A program made the position numbers and the translations under genes. The notes beneath the pieces are model-generated. The model ran no database searches and was not told the DNA's origin. It saw only the letters and a program-made list of their open reading frames with translations. A stretch of DNA of 64,000 bases. It comes from Prevotella sp. P6B1 (GTDB lineage Bacteria > Bacteroidota > Bacteroidia > Bacteroidales > Bacteroidaceae). The stretch lies in the NCBI RefSeq assembly GCF_000702825.1, contig NZ_JNKF01000011.1:248001-312000 (forward strand), written 5' to 3'. Shown piece after piece: positions 42,162 through 50,403 of this stretch (positions within the stretch are counted from its first letter, which is position 1; each line of letters begins with the position of its first letter).

Positions 42162-42740
42162 TTAATCCTCGCTGCTGCCATCGGGGTTAGGGTTGCCGCC
42201 GCCACCATTGCCGCCGCCAGTGCCCTGACCGCTGTTGCCGCCAGTGTTCTGACCCTCGCCGGACGACTGGCTCTGGTTGCCGCTCTCCGTATCCTCGATG
42301 TCACCGGGATCGGTAGAGGTGACACGCTTCACCACGTTACCCTCGCGGTCGTAACAGGTGATGATGACTGCAGTCGACTTCAGTTCGTCCTTCAGCTCCA
42401 CGGCAGGAGTGAAGATGATGCGGCGCGTCTTGATGAGGCTCGACTTCACCTCGTTCACGTCGGCCACCGTCTTGGCCGAGAGGCTGAAGCGTGCAGAGCC
42501 TAAGCCGGGGATGGGAATGCTGTGACCCTCGGGCAGCCATGCCTTGATCACCTCGCCGGCGGCATCCCAGCAGGCCTTCATCACGCCTTCGCTCACACCG
42601 CTACGCAGAGCGGCTTCGTGAATCACTTTCTCCTTGGCAAGAGCGGAATACAACTCAGGCTGCATCACATAGCGATACTCGCCTTCTGAATCTTTTGAGA
42701 ACTTCAGCAGTTTCTCACGTGCTTTTACTTTTAAAGCCAT
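42162..42740 (-). CDS. HU-HIG family DNA-binding protein
   Basis: The 192-residue protein has the HU/IHF fold with an HIG-type extension: VIHEAALRSGVSEGVMKACWDAAGEVIKAWLPEGHSIPIPGLGSARFSLSAKTV and the basic arm region TRRIIFTPAVELKDEL. Its C-terminus is a low-complexity Gly/Asn/Gln tail (NTGGNSGQGTGGGNGGGGNPNPDG). Such proteins occur beside Bacteroidales primase-helicases, as here. The -7 box TATCTTTGT lies at 42821-42829 (minus strand). It could shape origin DNA for the primase-helicase gene. Confidence 0.88.
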   Translation of the reverse strand: MALKVKAREKLLKFSKDSEGEYRYVMQPELYSALAKEKVIHEAALRSGVSEGVMKACWDAAGEVIKAWLPEGHSIPIPGLGSARFSLSAKTVADVNEVKSSLIKTRRIIFTPAVELKDELKSTAVIITCYDREGNVVKRVTSTDPGDIEDTESGNQSQSSGEGQNTGGNSGQGTGGGNGGGGNPNPDGSSED

Positions 42741-42989
42741 AGTGTAAAGATATTTAAATGGTTAGACTTATGGCTGATTAACAGCCGTTGATTGTGAGGT
42801 TTTACCTCTTTATTTACGCTACAAAGATACAATAATTTTTTGTATTTTGCAAATATTTTGGCAACTTTTTTCGATAAAAAAGTTATTTTTTCTGTCGTTT
42901 TCCAATGCGTTCCGGCAATTGCTACGACGCATCGTAGGAAATACGCCATCGCGTTGCAGTTATCAATGTGCAGCACATCTGCAACTGAA

Positions 42990-43148
42990 GTGCTACAGAA
43001 GTGCAACAATCCTTAAGTGTCTCATCTTCAGTTTATTATATGTTATTTTATGGGTTTGTAGCACTTGTAGCACTTTAAAGTAGGAAAATCAGGGGTTAAC
43101 AATAAAATATATAAGGTAGGTGCTGAGCAGTGAGGATGATGTGCTACA
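42990..43148. repeat. TTGTAGCAC repeat cluster 3' of the primase-helicase
   Basis: A perfect tandem TTGTAGCAC TTGTAGCAC lies at 43056-43073, with inverse copies GTGCTACA at 42990-42997 and 43141-43148 and a related GTGCAACA at 43001-43008. The layout matches the iteron cluster at 25960-26168. The stretch 42,741-43,227 holds this and no other gene. Confidence 0.55.
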
Positions 43149-43168
43149 TGTGCATCTGCAACAAAATA

Positions 43169-43205
43169 AAGCCTGCTCCCGATTAATGGCATGGGGGCAG
43201 GCTTT
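43169..43205 (-). terminator. Terminator of the primase-helicase gene
   Basis: AAGCCTGCTCCC pairs with GGGGGCAGGCTT (one wobble); on the minus strand a T-rich run follows. It lies 23 bases after the stop. Confidence 0.7.
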
Positions 43206-43227
43206 TCGAGGTGGATGACGTTCTGTG

Positions 43228-45993
43228 TCAGAACGGCAGGATGGTTTGCTCTGCTGCAGCCTTTTCTGCATCGGCTATGGCTGCTTTCTGGGATTGTACG
43301 TAGTAGATGGTTTTCACGTTGCCACCTTCATCTCGCTTTACCCAGCGTTCGCCATCTGTAGCTTTCTGAGTGATGCTGGCTGGATTCAGACAGTGGATAT
43401 GATCTGCCAGCTGGCAGTAGGCATCCAGGTGCTGCTTCATGCGTTTGGGCGACCAGCCGAACTGGGTTTCGCGATTGAAGTCGCTCAGTACCTGATCGGC
43501 TTTCAGTTCGCGGTCCAGATTGCCACCATCCTCGGCAAAGTATTCCTCGGCCCACTGGTGGAAGTCTTTTCCTACTGCAGCCATCTGCTCACGGCGCTCA
43601 ATACGGGTTAGCGGCGGCATGATTTTGCGGCTGCCAGCCGATAGCGACAGGTAAAAGCGTACGCACTGCGTCATCAGGGCCAGGTCGAGCTGCCAGTCGC
43701 GCTCGCTATACTCGGTGCCCATCAGGTTCTGGCCGAAATCGTCGCGGATGGAGCGCGATTCGCGGTAGTCGTTCTGCTGACTTTTCACGTGATAGTAATC
43801 GCTGAATGGCTGAGGCCAGATACGTCCTTCGGTCGAAGGGTCGTGGCGCGAGAGCGTGAAGTTGGTGGCCATGGCGAACTTGGGGCTCTGTACGAAGGGG
43901 ATGACGTACGAGTGCTTGTTCTTCTCCTCTACACGGAAGTCGCCTGTCACCAGACCATACACAAAGTTGTAGTTGAACTTGCGCGGACACTCATCGAGGA
44001 ATATCAGGTTGGTGTCGCTCGTTACGCCGTCGAAGATGAATCGTGGGTCCTTGAACGAGGTGTTGCCGGCATCGATGCTGAAGGTCTTCACCATCTTGCT
44101 TACGGCGCTGATGTAGAACGACTTGCCGCTTCGACCGTTACACTCATCCACATTCTCGGCCATCGTGCTGTCGAGGCAGATGGTGGCCCAGGCTTCTGAT
44201 TCCGACTTGTGGCTGGTGAGCATGTAGCCCATGTTGGCCAGTCGGCTGGCCAGGCACAGGTGCTCGTCGGCATCCTCCTCGGGCGTGAGTGGTAGGCCGC
44301 CCTCATCCACCTTGCGCCAGTACAGGCGCGACGAGTTGACCAGGAACTTCAGCAGGTTGCACTGTTCGGCACCCTCGCTGATGCCCACTCTATAGCGGCC
44401 TTCGTCGTCGGTGGTAACCGTAAACATATCGGCGGTGGGGCGATAGTCGTGCTGGATGATGTTGTCGGCCCATACGTAGTGGTTGGTGGCATCGGTGTAT
44501 CGATGGGTGGTGATCTTGTCGGCTGTTACCTCCACCCAGCAGTTGCGGAAGTGGAAGTACTGGGCCGTGGCGGTGCCTTTGCCGAAGTCGAGATTGTCGC
44601 GCTCGCGTAGCGTGCTGTGGTTGGTGGTGGGCAGGTCGTGGCTGCGCAGCACGCGGTCCTGCAGGGCTGCTGGCAGTGCCTGCTGCTCCATCCATTGCTT
44701 CATGAAGCCCACGATGGCCTTGGCGGTTACAGCTTGCACCACGATGCCATCGATACGGATGTACTGAGGCTCGTTGCGCGATTCGTCCTTGAGCGTATAA
44801 AAACCGTTCAGCTCCAGAAAATAGTCGAGGTCTGTGTGGCTGATGGTGTACTCCTTGTCGCCCTGCTTGGTGGTGCGTTCCGTCCAGAACTGCGCACGGT
44901 GGGCACGGTCCATCAGTCGCTTCATATCACTGCGGTGAGGGTTCAGCTGGAGGTAGTCCTTCAGGTCCTTGCGCAGTCGTCCTCGGTTGTCGTGCAGCAG
45001 GTGCATGTCGCTATTGTTCATCCAGGCGGTGTAGATGCCAGGCAGTCGGAGTGCCAGTCGCTTGCCGACCTTGATGCCGGTATCGTCGATGTCGGGTATG
45101 TTGACGATGCGCTTGGCATACTTCATCAGTAGCGTGTAGTCGGCCTCTTGCAGTTCCTCGGTTTCGCTGCCCAGCCATACGGGTTGGTAGCCCATGCTCA
45201 AGCAGTTGGCGGCATCGCTGCCACCGCTCACCAGTACCACCTCGTCGAGTTTCTCTTCGCCTTGCTCCTGGAACTTGTGGCGCAAGGCCTGCATACCGAA
45301 GATGTAGTGCTGCGGTTTCTCGCCGATGATGCTGAAGCGGTAGGCCTTGTTGGCGTTCTTGGGCTCATACACCTTCTGAAACATGCGCATGTTGCCCTGA
45401 CCATCCTGATACGGGCACTCCTGCGCGTATATAGGATAGGTGTCGGTAGCCTTCTTGATGGTGGTGACGCCATCGGTGGTGCGGGCGATGGCCTTCACCG
45501 GGTGCCAGCCTAATGCTGTGAGGTGTTCCGGTTTTACACGGGGCCCCCATGTGGCCAGATCGGCGGCGGTAAAGTCGTCCTGATAGGTGATTCTTACCGG
45601 CTTGCCCAGTTCGCAGGGTAGGGCATCGCGCTTCACGATTTCGGGCTTGTTGATGCTCTGCTTCAGTTCCTCCTGTACGCCATACTTCTCGGCCAGTTCC
45701 TGCACTGCCAGTGCAAACTGACTCTGCGTGTAGCCGCAATCCCACATGTAGAGGTCGATGGGCGAGAAGAACCCTTCGCCTTCGCCCATGCCATAGTCCT
45801 TTACGTGCCAGCAGTCGCCGCTATCCTTTGGCGGATAGAGGTGGGCCGACGGTGTGCGCTCGTCCGGACGGAGTCGGAAGTTACGCTTGTTAGCAACTGC
45901 GTCGGCAGCCTCAGGGCATACGCCGACAATGATGTCCAGACCACGGTTCGCCTGGTCGTAAACCTTCTGTAGAAGGTCTGTCAAATTTGCCAT
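43228..45993 (-). CDS. Primase-helicase (TOPRIM plus SF3-like ATPase)
   Basis: The 921-residue protein combines an N-terminal segment resembling DnaG/DUF3854-type zinc or winged DNA-binding regions (KRNFRLRPDERTPSAHLYPPKDSGDCWHVKDYG), a TOPRIM-like domain near 245-315 (VVLVSGGSDAANCLSMGYQ, VNIPDIDDTGIKVGKRL) and a C-terminal ATPase with Walker A GRSGKS at 620-625 and Walker B LIFLDECPR at about 660. It would prime and unwind DNA at a small origin. The paired HU-HIG gene and repeat cluster at its 3' end suggest a replicon of a mobile element. The start MANLTDLLQK is at 45993. A -7 box (TACCTTCGC) lies at 46132-46140 on the minus strand. Confidence 0.82.
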   Translation of the reverse strand: MANLTDLLQKVYDQANRGLDIIVGVCPEAADAVANKRNFRLRPDERTPSAHLYPPKDSGDCWHVKDYGMGEGEGFFSPIDLYMWDCGYTQSQFALAVQELAEKYGVQEELKQSINKPEIVKRDALPCELGKPVRITYQDDFTAADLATWGPRVKPEHLTALGWHPVKAIARTTDGVTTIKKATDTYPIYAQECPYQDGQGNMRMFQKVYEPKNANKAYRFSIIGEKPQHYIFGMQALRHKFQEQGEEKLDEVVLVSGGSDAANCLSMGYQPVWLGSETEELQEADYTLLMKYAKRIVNIPDIDDTGIKVGKRLALRLPGIYTAWMNNSDMHLLHDNRGRLRKDLKDYLQLNPHRSDMKRLMDRAHRAQFWTERTTKQGDKEYTISHTDLDYFLELNGFYTLKDESRNEPQYIRIDGIVVQAVTAKAIVGFMKQWMEQQALPAALQDRVLRSHDLPTTNHSTLRERDNLDFGKGTATAQYFHFRNCWVEVTADKITTHRYTDATNHYVWADNIIQHDYRPTADMFTVTTDDEGRYRVGISEGAEQCNLLKFLVNSSRLYWRKVDEGGLPLTPEEDADEHLCLASRLANMGYMLTSHKSESEAWATICLDSTMAENVDECNGRSGKSFYISAVSKMVKTFSIDAGNTSFKDPRFIFDGVTSDTNLIFLDECPRKFNYNFVYGLVTGDFRVEEKNKHSYVIPFVQSPKFAMATNFTLSRHDPSTEGRIWPQPFSDYYHVKSQQNDYRESRSIRDDFGQNLMGTEYSERDWQLDLALMTQCVRFYLSLSAGSRKIMPPLTRIERREQMAAVGKDFHQWAEEYFAEDGGNLDRELKADQVLSDFNRETQFGWSPKRMKQHLDAYCQLADHIHCLNPASITQKATDGERWVKRDEGGNVKTIYYVQSQKAAIADAEKAAAEQTILPF

Positions 45994-46006
45994 ACTATAT
46001 AAAGTA

Positions 46007-46132
46007 TTAGCGTCCCATCACTAGCACGCTGTCGGGTGGCTTAGTGCGGGCAATTGGGTTAATGGCCCCCGGCAGTCCAGCGGCCCGTGCTCGGTTGGCA
46101 TTGCGTGCCTCCGCTGGTATGTCATGACACAG
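46007..46132 (-). other. Possible leader ORF or remnant upstream of the primase gene
   Basis: A frame on the minus strand ends with ARAAGLPGAINPIARTKPP and a stop at 46007-46009. It has no ATG start in range. It could be a leader peptide read from a non-standard start or the end of a lost gene. Weak. Confidence 0.2.
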
Positions 46133-46353
46133 CGAAGGTACGAAGAATAGCAGAAATAAACTGTTTTTTATGTGTCTATTAATGTGTATATTTAAGTCGC
46201 GCGATAATCGAATTTAAGCTGTTTTGTGCAATACAATGATAGTTTCGTGTATAAGAAAAGTAGTTTGGTGTATAGAAATAAAAACACGAAATACATACAA
46301 AAAAACACGAACCTCTCAGAAGGCTCGTGTATACAGGCAATCCGGAAATGTGC

Positions 46354-47568
46354 TTATGCTGATGCTGGTAAACTCATATATTTTGATAATAGGTCATTAA
46401 TTGCATTGAGCATTTCTTTCTTTTCCCTATCATAGTCAACCTTATTGTTACTGTTTTTGTTTTTTATCGGTCTATTTTTAGCGCCATTTATTGCTGACTT
46501 GCCTATAGTATCCCATTTGCCTCCATGTTCCTTATAGTACTTGTTGAAGTAGTTGAGAAACGACTCTATTCCCATGACGCAATCACACCATTCCATAAAG
46601 ACATATAATTTATAGGCAGGTATCTTACTGCGTTTGCAAATATCTGGCAGTAGTGAATCAAAATGAGCGATAATATAGTTGATGCGTTTTATCTTGTCTT
46701 TATTGTCTCCAAACAATGTTATGGCCATCATCATCATAGCGTCGTTTCCGGATTCACAGCATGTCTTATATAATGTGATCTTTCCAATATCTGATGGAAG
46801 GCAGTTGTGAAAGAACGCTGCAGCAAACATCTCGGACATTGAGTCTTTTTTGAAAGCATTTAGAACAGGATTTTGTGAGGTGCCTGTAAGCTCTGCAGAA
46901 TTTAATAGGGCCTCTTTTAGCTTAGGTTCATCTTGGGCAGCTTTGATAATATGCATTTGAGCCTTTCTGCTTTTTTCACAAGCAGCTATTAGACGCTCTA
47001 AGCAATATCGTTTGTCCTGCTTTTTTTGTTTCTCTTCCTGCAGAATTCGCATACCCTCCGAAATGCAGTCATCTAAATCTTCGTAGAACTCAATCATTGC
47101 GGTAAACAATTCCTTTACACATGGAGGATAACTACTTAGTCCGAACAAATCGGCAGAATATGAGCGCGTATTAATCATTGATCGGTCTTGTAGCTGTGGT
47201 GTTGCAGAATCTTTAGGAGGATTCTTTCGAGTTACCTTGACAAATGGTTTAAAGATCTTGTCTCTAAAACCTGTCAGGCCACTACGCATCTTTCTTGAAA
47301 TCTTAACATTCGTATCAAAATACTTATTGTTGTCGGTTGTATACTCTTTGTTAAATGTTTTGCCGAATTCGAAAAGATAATTCTTCTGCTTTCTCAGTTT
47401 ATTATGGTAATCTCTTATATCCGCCGTTAAACTGATGATTTCGTCTTCTCTGAGTTGTTTCCCATTAATGGCATACAGAAGTTTGTTGACATCAAATTCA
47501 AGAATGAAATTTAAAATCAATTCCATTCTTTCTTCATGAGAGTTTCCTATCTGAAGTGAGGTTCGCAT
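46354..47568 (-). CDS. Unrecognised orphan protein (404 aa)
   Basis: From ATG 47568 (MRTSLQIGNSHEERMELILNFILEF) the protein has 404 residues. A -7 box (TAAATTTGCG) lies just upstream, which makes this start more likely than the in-frame TTG at 47613. It is helical, with a basic linker (VKVTRKNPPKDSATPQ) near 115-130, a C-terminal helical domain (MMMMAITLFGDNKDKIKRINYII) and a Lys-rich tail. No known motif seen. GC content is lower than that of neighbouring genes, which suggests horizontal origin. Its 3' end has no strong terminator. Confidence 0.65.
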   Translation of the reverse strand: MRTSLQIGNSHEERMELILNFILEFDVNKLLYAINGKQLREDEIISLTADIRDYHNKLRKQKNYLFEFGKTFNKEYTTDNNKYFDTNVKISRKMRSGLTGFRDKIFKPFVKVTRKNPPKDSATPQLQDRSMINTRSYSADLFGLSSYPPCVKELFTAMIEFYEDLDDCISEGMRILQEEKQKKQDKRYCLERLIAACEKSRKAQMHIIKAAQDEPKLKEALLNSAELTGTSQNPVLNAFKKDSMSEMFAAAFFHNCLPSDIGKITLYKTCCESGNDAMMMMAITLFGDNKDKIKRINYIIAHFDSLLPDICKRSKIPAYKLYVFMEWCDCVMGIESFLNYFNKYYKEHGGKWDTIGKSAINGAKNRPIKNKNSNNKVDYDREKKEMLNAINDLLSKYMSLPASA

Positions 47569-47734
47569 ATAGAGTAATATATAAAATTTATGTTTTGTTG
47601 TTATGGTACGCAAATTTACGAATAATCGTTGGAATGGCCAAGTATTAAGTAATAATTTGTATCACTTTTTAACAAAAAAACTACTTTTTCCTAATTTTTC
47701 TCTTCTAATTTGCTAGAAATCAGAGATTATTTTG

Positions 47735-47743
47735 TATCTTTGC
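47735..47743 (+). promoter_or_regulatory. Promoter of the 6S-like RNA
   Basis: TATCTTTGC with TTTG at 47709-47712 as the -33 element. The promoter starts about 280 bases before the next gene, longer than a usual leader. Confidence 0.6.
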
Positions 47744-47749
47744 CCCTTG

Positions 47750-47990
47750 AACATTGGCATTAGCCTCGGTGGAGGTGCTGGTGCGACTTTTGTGGAAAAT
47801 AAAGAAAGAAGCGTTATGCTCATCTTGCGTTCTGAAACCTGAGAAATTTCAAAATGTGGCAAGAGATCATGATAGCTTCCATGCGATAGCGTGGACGTTG
47901 TCACTCTCTCACATCGGGTTTTCTCAGGACCTCAGAACAGGGAAGTGTATACAGTTCCACGCTTCACGTTTAAATAAGATTATCTTCTGA
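47750..47990 (+). ncRNA. Structured RNA, candidate 6S RNA
   Basis: The region folds into one long interrupted hairpin. GAAGCGT (47808-47814) pairs with ACGCTTC (47959-47965). A large asymmetric bubble follows (47815-47828 against 47939-47958). GTTCTGA (47829-47835) pairs with TCAGAAC (47932-47938), CCTGAGAAA (47838-47846) with TTTCTCAGG (47920-47928) and ATGTG (47854-47858) with CACAT (47910-47914). The tip is CCATGC-GATA-GCGTGG (47879-47894). A long rod with a central bubble and no coding frame is the 6S RNA design, which mimics open promoter DNA and binds RNA polymerase. The family assignment is inferred and was not checked against a model. Confidence 0.5.
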
Positions 47991-48026
47991 GGGACTGAGA
48001 GGATAGAGCTGACAAACTATAAGGCT

Positions 48027-49124
48027 ATGGACTTTAAAGATTCAATTATGCAACTGGCAGAACGTGTCTCTTCGCTTAAGGATTCGATCCTTACAGAAGA
48101 GGCTACAAAGAATGCATTTATTATGCCGTTCATCCAGATTCTTGGCTATGTCGTGTTTAATCCACTTGAGGTGGTGCCTGAGATGGATTGCGATATAGCA
48201 AAAAAGAAAGGCGAGAAGATTGATTATGCTATTATGAAAGATGGGGCACCAATCATGCTGATTGAGTGCAAGCACTGGAAACAGGACTTAAACTTGCATG
48301 ATAATCAGTTGAAACGCTATTATGTAGCATCAAAGGCCAAGTTTGGCGTACTGACTAATGGCGTCGTTTACAGATTTTATGCCGATTTGATAAAGGAAAA
48401 TATTATGGACGATGTCCCTTTCCTTGAAATCAATCTTGAAAAAATACGAGAGGCTCAGATCGAAGAGGTTAAAAAGTTTTGCAAGGAGAATTTTGATCTG
48501 GATAACATCCTGAGTAGTGCTAATGAACTGAAGTACATGTCAGAGGTGAAAAAGGTGGTGCGTTCTGAGTTTGATGAGCCATCGGCCGACTTCGTGAAGA
48601 TGCTTACTAAGCGAGTATACGAAGGTATTGTTACGCAGAAAGTGCTTGACCAGTTTACCGATATCGTCAAACGTGCATTAAAGAGTCATATCAATGATGT
48701 TATGAGTGAGAAACTCGGTATAGCCATCAAAGCAACCGAGGCTGCAGGAGCACCTATCAAAACTTCAGCGCCGGCAGCCATCGATGAGCAAAAAGAAGAA
48801 GGAGAGCAGACAATAGACGACAAATCTTCGAAGATAGTCACAACTGTCGAAGAAATGGAAGGCTATTATATTGTTAAAAGTATTGTTTGCGAAGTCATTG
48901 CGTCAGAGCGTGTCACTTACCGCGATTCTCAGTCTTATTTTGCCATATTTGCCGATGATAATAATCGTAGACCTATTTGTAGACTTCATTTCAATAACTT
49001 GAGCAATTTGCGCATAGGCTTTATTGACGAAAATAAGAATGAAGTAATGAAACCATTAGAGAAATTGGACGATATCTACAAATTTAAGACACAATTAATA
49101 GAGGCTGCAAAGCGATATATCTAA
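48027..49124 (+). CDS. Stand-alone HsdR N-terminal nuclease-like protein
   Basis: The 365-residue protein starts MDFKDSIMQLAERVSSLKDSILTEEATKNAFIMPFIQILGYVVFNPLEVVPE. It has the HSDR_N-type PD-(D/E)XK core KIDYAIMKDGAPIMLIECKHW (about 65-85), followed by a helical region with NQLKRYYVASKAKFGVLTNG. No helicase motor is present, unlike HsdR. The C-terminal 100 residues form a separate beta-rich domain (YYIVKSIVCEVIASERVTY...). Such proteins are seen in defence loci and may be nuclease effectors. It follows the structured RNA by about 40 bases and ends at a terminator (49141-49189). Confidence 0.85.
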   Translation: MDFKDSIMQLAERVSSLKDSILTEEATKNAFIMPFIQILGYVVFNPLEVVPEMDCDIAKKKGEKIDYAIMKDGAPIMLIECKHWKQDLNLHDNQLKRYYVASKAKFGVLTNGVVYRFYADLIKENIMDDVPFLEINLEKIREAQIEEVKKFCKENFDLDNILSSANELKYMSEVKKVVRSEFDEPSADFVKMLTKRVYEGIVTQKVLDQFTDIVKRALKSHINDVMSEKLGIAIKATEAAGAPIKTSAPAAIDEQKEEGEQTIDDKSSKIVTTVEEMEGYYIVKSIVCEVIASERVTYRDSQSYFAIFADDNNRRPICRLHFNNLSNLRIGFIDENKNEVMKPLEKLDDIYKFKTQLIEAAKRYI

Positions 49125-49140
49125 AAGTTCATTTATATAC

Positions 49141-49189
49141 TCTTCCACCTGTGTTCTTACCTTTTATTAGGATAAGCATAGGTGGAAGA
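49141..49189. terminator. Bidirectional terminator, HsdR-N and polyvalent genes
   Basis: Arms TCTTCCACCT (49141-49150) and AGGTGGAAGA (49180-49189) pair perfectly; it ends both converging transcripts. Confidence 0.75.
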
Positions 49190-49193
49190 TACT

Positions 49194-49871
49194 TTAAACT
49201 TTGCTGGCGCGGGGGGAGAGGCTGTTGTAGGTTTCGCGGCCACCTGTACCAGACTCGTAGATGATGGTATCGATGAAGTATAGGTGTCCATCATTACCTT
49301 TCAGTACGTTGTTGGGTACTGCATCAAATATGTCATAATTGCCATTGGTAAAAAAGCCGTCATCTTCTTTATGAAAACCAAGGCATTCCAGTTCTGTATT
49401 GATTTCTTCTAGACTTGCTTCGGTAGGTGATAGTATGAATGGCTGGCGAAGAACGGCACAAACTTTCCCATCACGATTTTCAGCAAGGCCTAAAAAAGAA
49501 TATCCGCAATCTGGAAATAGCTGATTGTGAATAGTGATACGATAAAAGAATTGAGTAAGATTATCATCAGAATATCTGAAATCATTTAGCTTAAATACAT
49601 ATTTGCTATCAAGTGAGGCATAGACCTCATTTTCGGAACCTCGATCAGAAAATGTACCAAGCGAATCTTTGTTCAGCCAGCAATGGTTGGCTATAGCCCA
49701 GTCTTTTAATCTTGCAATTTGGACTCCCTTGCAAGCCGTTGTTCCCGCAAGCGCTTGAATTGACTCAAGCACGCCTCGTGCGAAATCGGATGCTGCTGCC
49801 AATAGGCCACCGACTTCTTCTTCTCCATCGTTACTTTGCGATGATAATCGTTGAGTATTGTCATTGTTCAT
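49194..49871 (-). CDS. Putative polyvalent protein kinase-like domain protein
   Basis: From ATG 49871 (MNNDNTQRLSSQSNDGEEEVGG) the protein has 225 residues. The segment GSENEVYASLDSKYVFKLNDFRYSDDNLTQFFYRITIHNQLFPDCGYSFLGLAENRDGKVCAVLRQPFI resembles the polyvalent protein kinase domain common in Bacteroidota mobile elements, and NDGHLYFIDTIIYE near the end could be the metal-binding D of that fold. It lacks further motifs. A -7 box lies at about 49893-49905 on the minus strand. I recall the resemblance; it was not checked. Confidence 0.55.
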   Translation of the reverse strand: MNNDNTQRLSSQSNDGEEEVGGLLAAASDFARGVLESIQALAGTTACKGVQIARLKDWAIANHCWLNKDSLGTFSDRGSENEVYASLDSKYVFKLNDFRYSDDNLTQFFYRITIHNQLFPDCGYSFLGLAENRDGKVCAVLRQPFILSPTEASLEEINTELECLGFHKEDDGFFTNGNYDIFDAVPNNVLKGNDGHLYFIDTIIYESGTGGRETYNSLSPRASKV

Positions 49872-49935
49872 CCTTTCTTTTTTAATAATCCTGCTGCAAA
49901 GATAAATCAAAAACTTGAATATTACAAGTTTTTGA

Positions 49936-50400
49936 TTAAAAATATTTGTGGAGCAGGGCTTGGCAGCCTTCGAGCACGTCTTGCCAGGTGGCTTCGAAGT
50001 CGCCGGTGTACCATGGGTCGCTCACGTCGCAGCCATGGCGGCGGTCGGTGGCGGGCACAAGGTCGAGCAGCTTCACAATCTTGCCTTCGGGATCGGCGCC
50101 GGCTATGCGGGTCATGTTGCGGATGTTCCACTCGTCCATGCCTACCAGCAGGTCGAAGCGATGATAGTCTGCGCGGGTCATCTGACGGGCGGCGTGACCA
50201 TCGCAACGGATGCCGTGCTCGGCCAGCTTGCGGCGGGCTGGGGGATAGACGGGATTACCAATCTCCTCGGTAGAAGTGGCAGCTGACTCGATCATGTACT
50301 GATCGGCCAGCTGCGCCTGCTCAACTAAGTATTTCATCACGTACTCTGCCATCGGACTGCGGCAGATGTTGCCGTGACAAACGAAAAGAATTTTCTTCAT
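49936..50400 (-). CDS. Low-molecular-weight protein tyrosine phosphatase
   Basis: The 154-residue protein starts MKKILFVCHGNICRSPMAEYVMKYL. The signature C-x5-R-S (CHGNICRS, Cys8 to Arg14) is the catalytic loop and the general acid Asp lies in DPWYTGDF. Wzb-type phosphatases control capsule tyrosine kinases and other phosphotyrosine proteins. It lies 3 bases downstream of rho on the same strand, so the two are co-transcribed. All catalytic residues are present. Confidence 0.93.
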   Translation of the reverse strand: MKKILFVCHGNICRSPMAEYVMKYLVEQAQLADQYMIESAATSTEEIGNPVYPPARRKLAEHGIRCDGHAARQMTRADYHRFDLLVGMDEWNIRNMTRIAGADPEGKIVKLLDLVPATDRRHGCDVSDPWYTGDFEATWQDVLEGCQALLHKYF

Positions 50401-50403
50401 CTT

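Noticed and set aside
47713..47904. Minus-strand frame of 63 codons in the RNA region
   Set aside because: It overlaps the promoter and stems of the structured RNA and has no start context.
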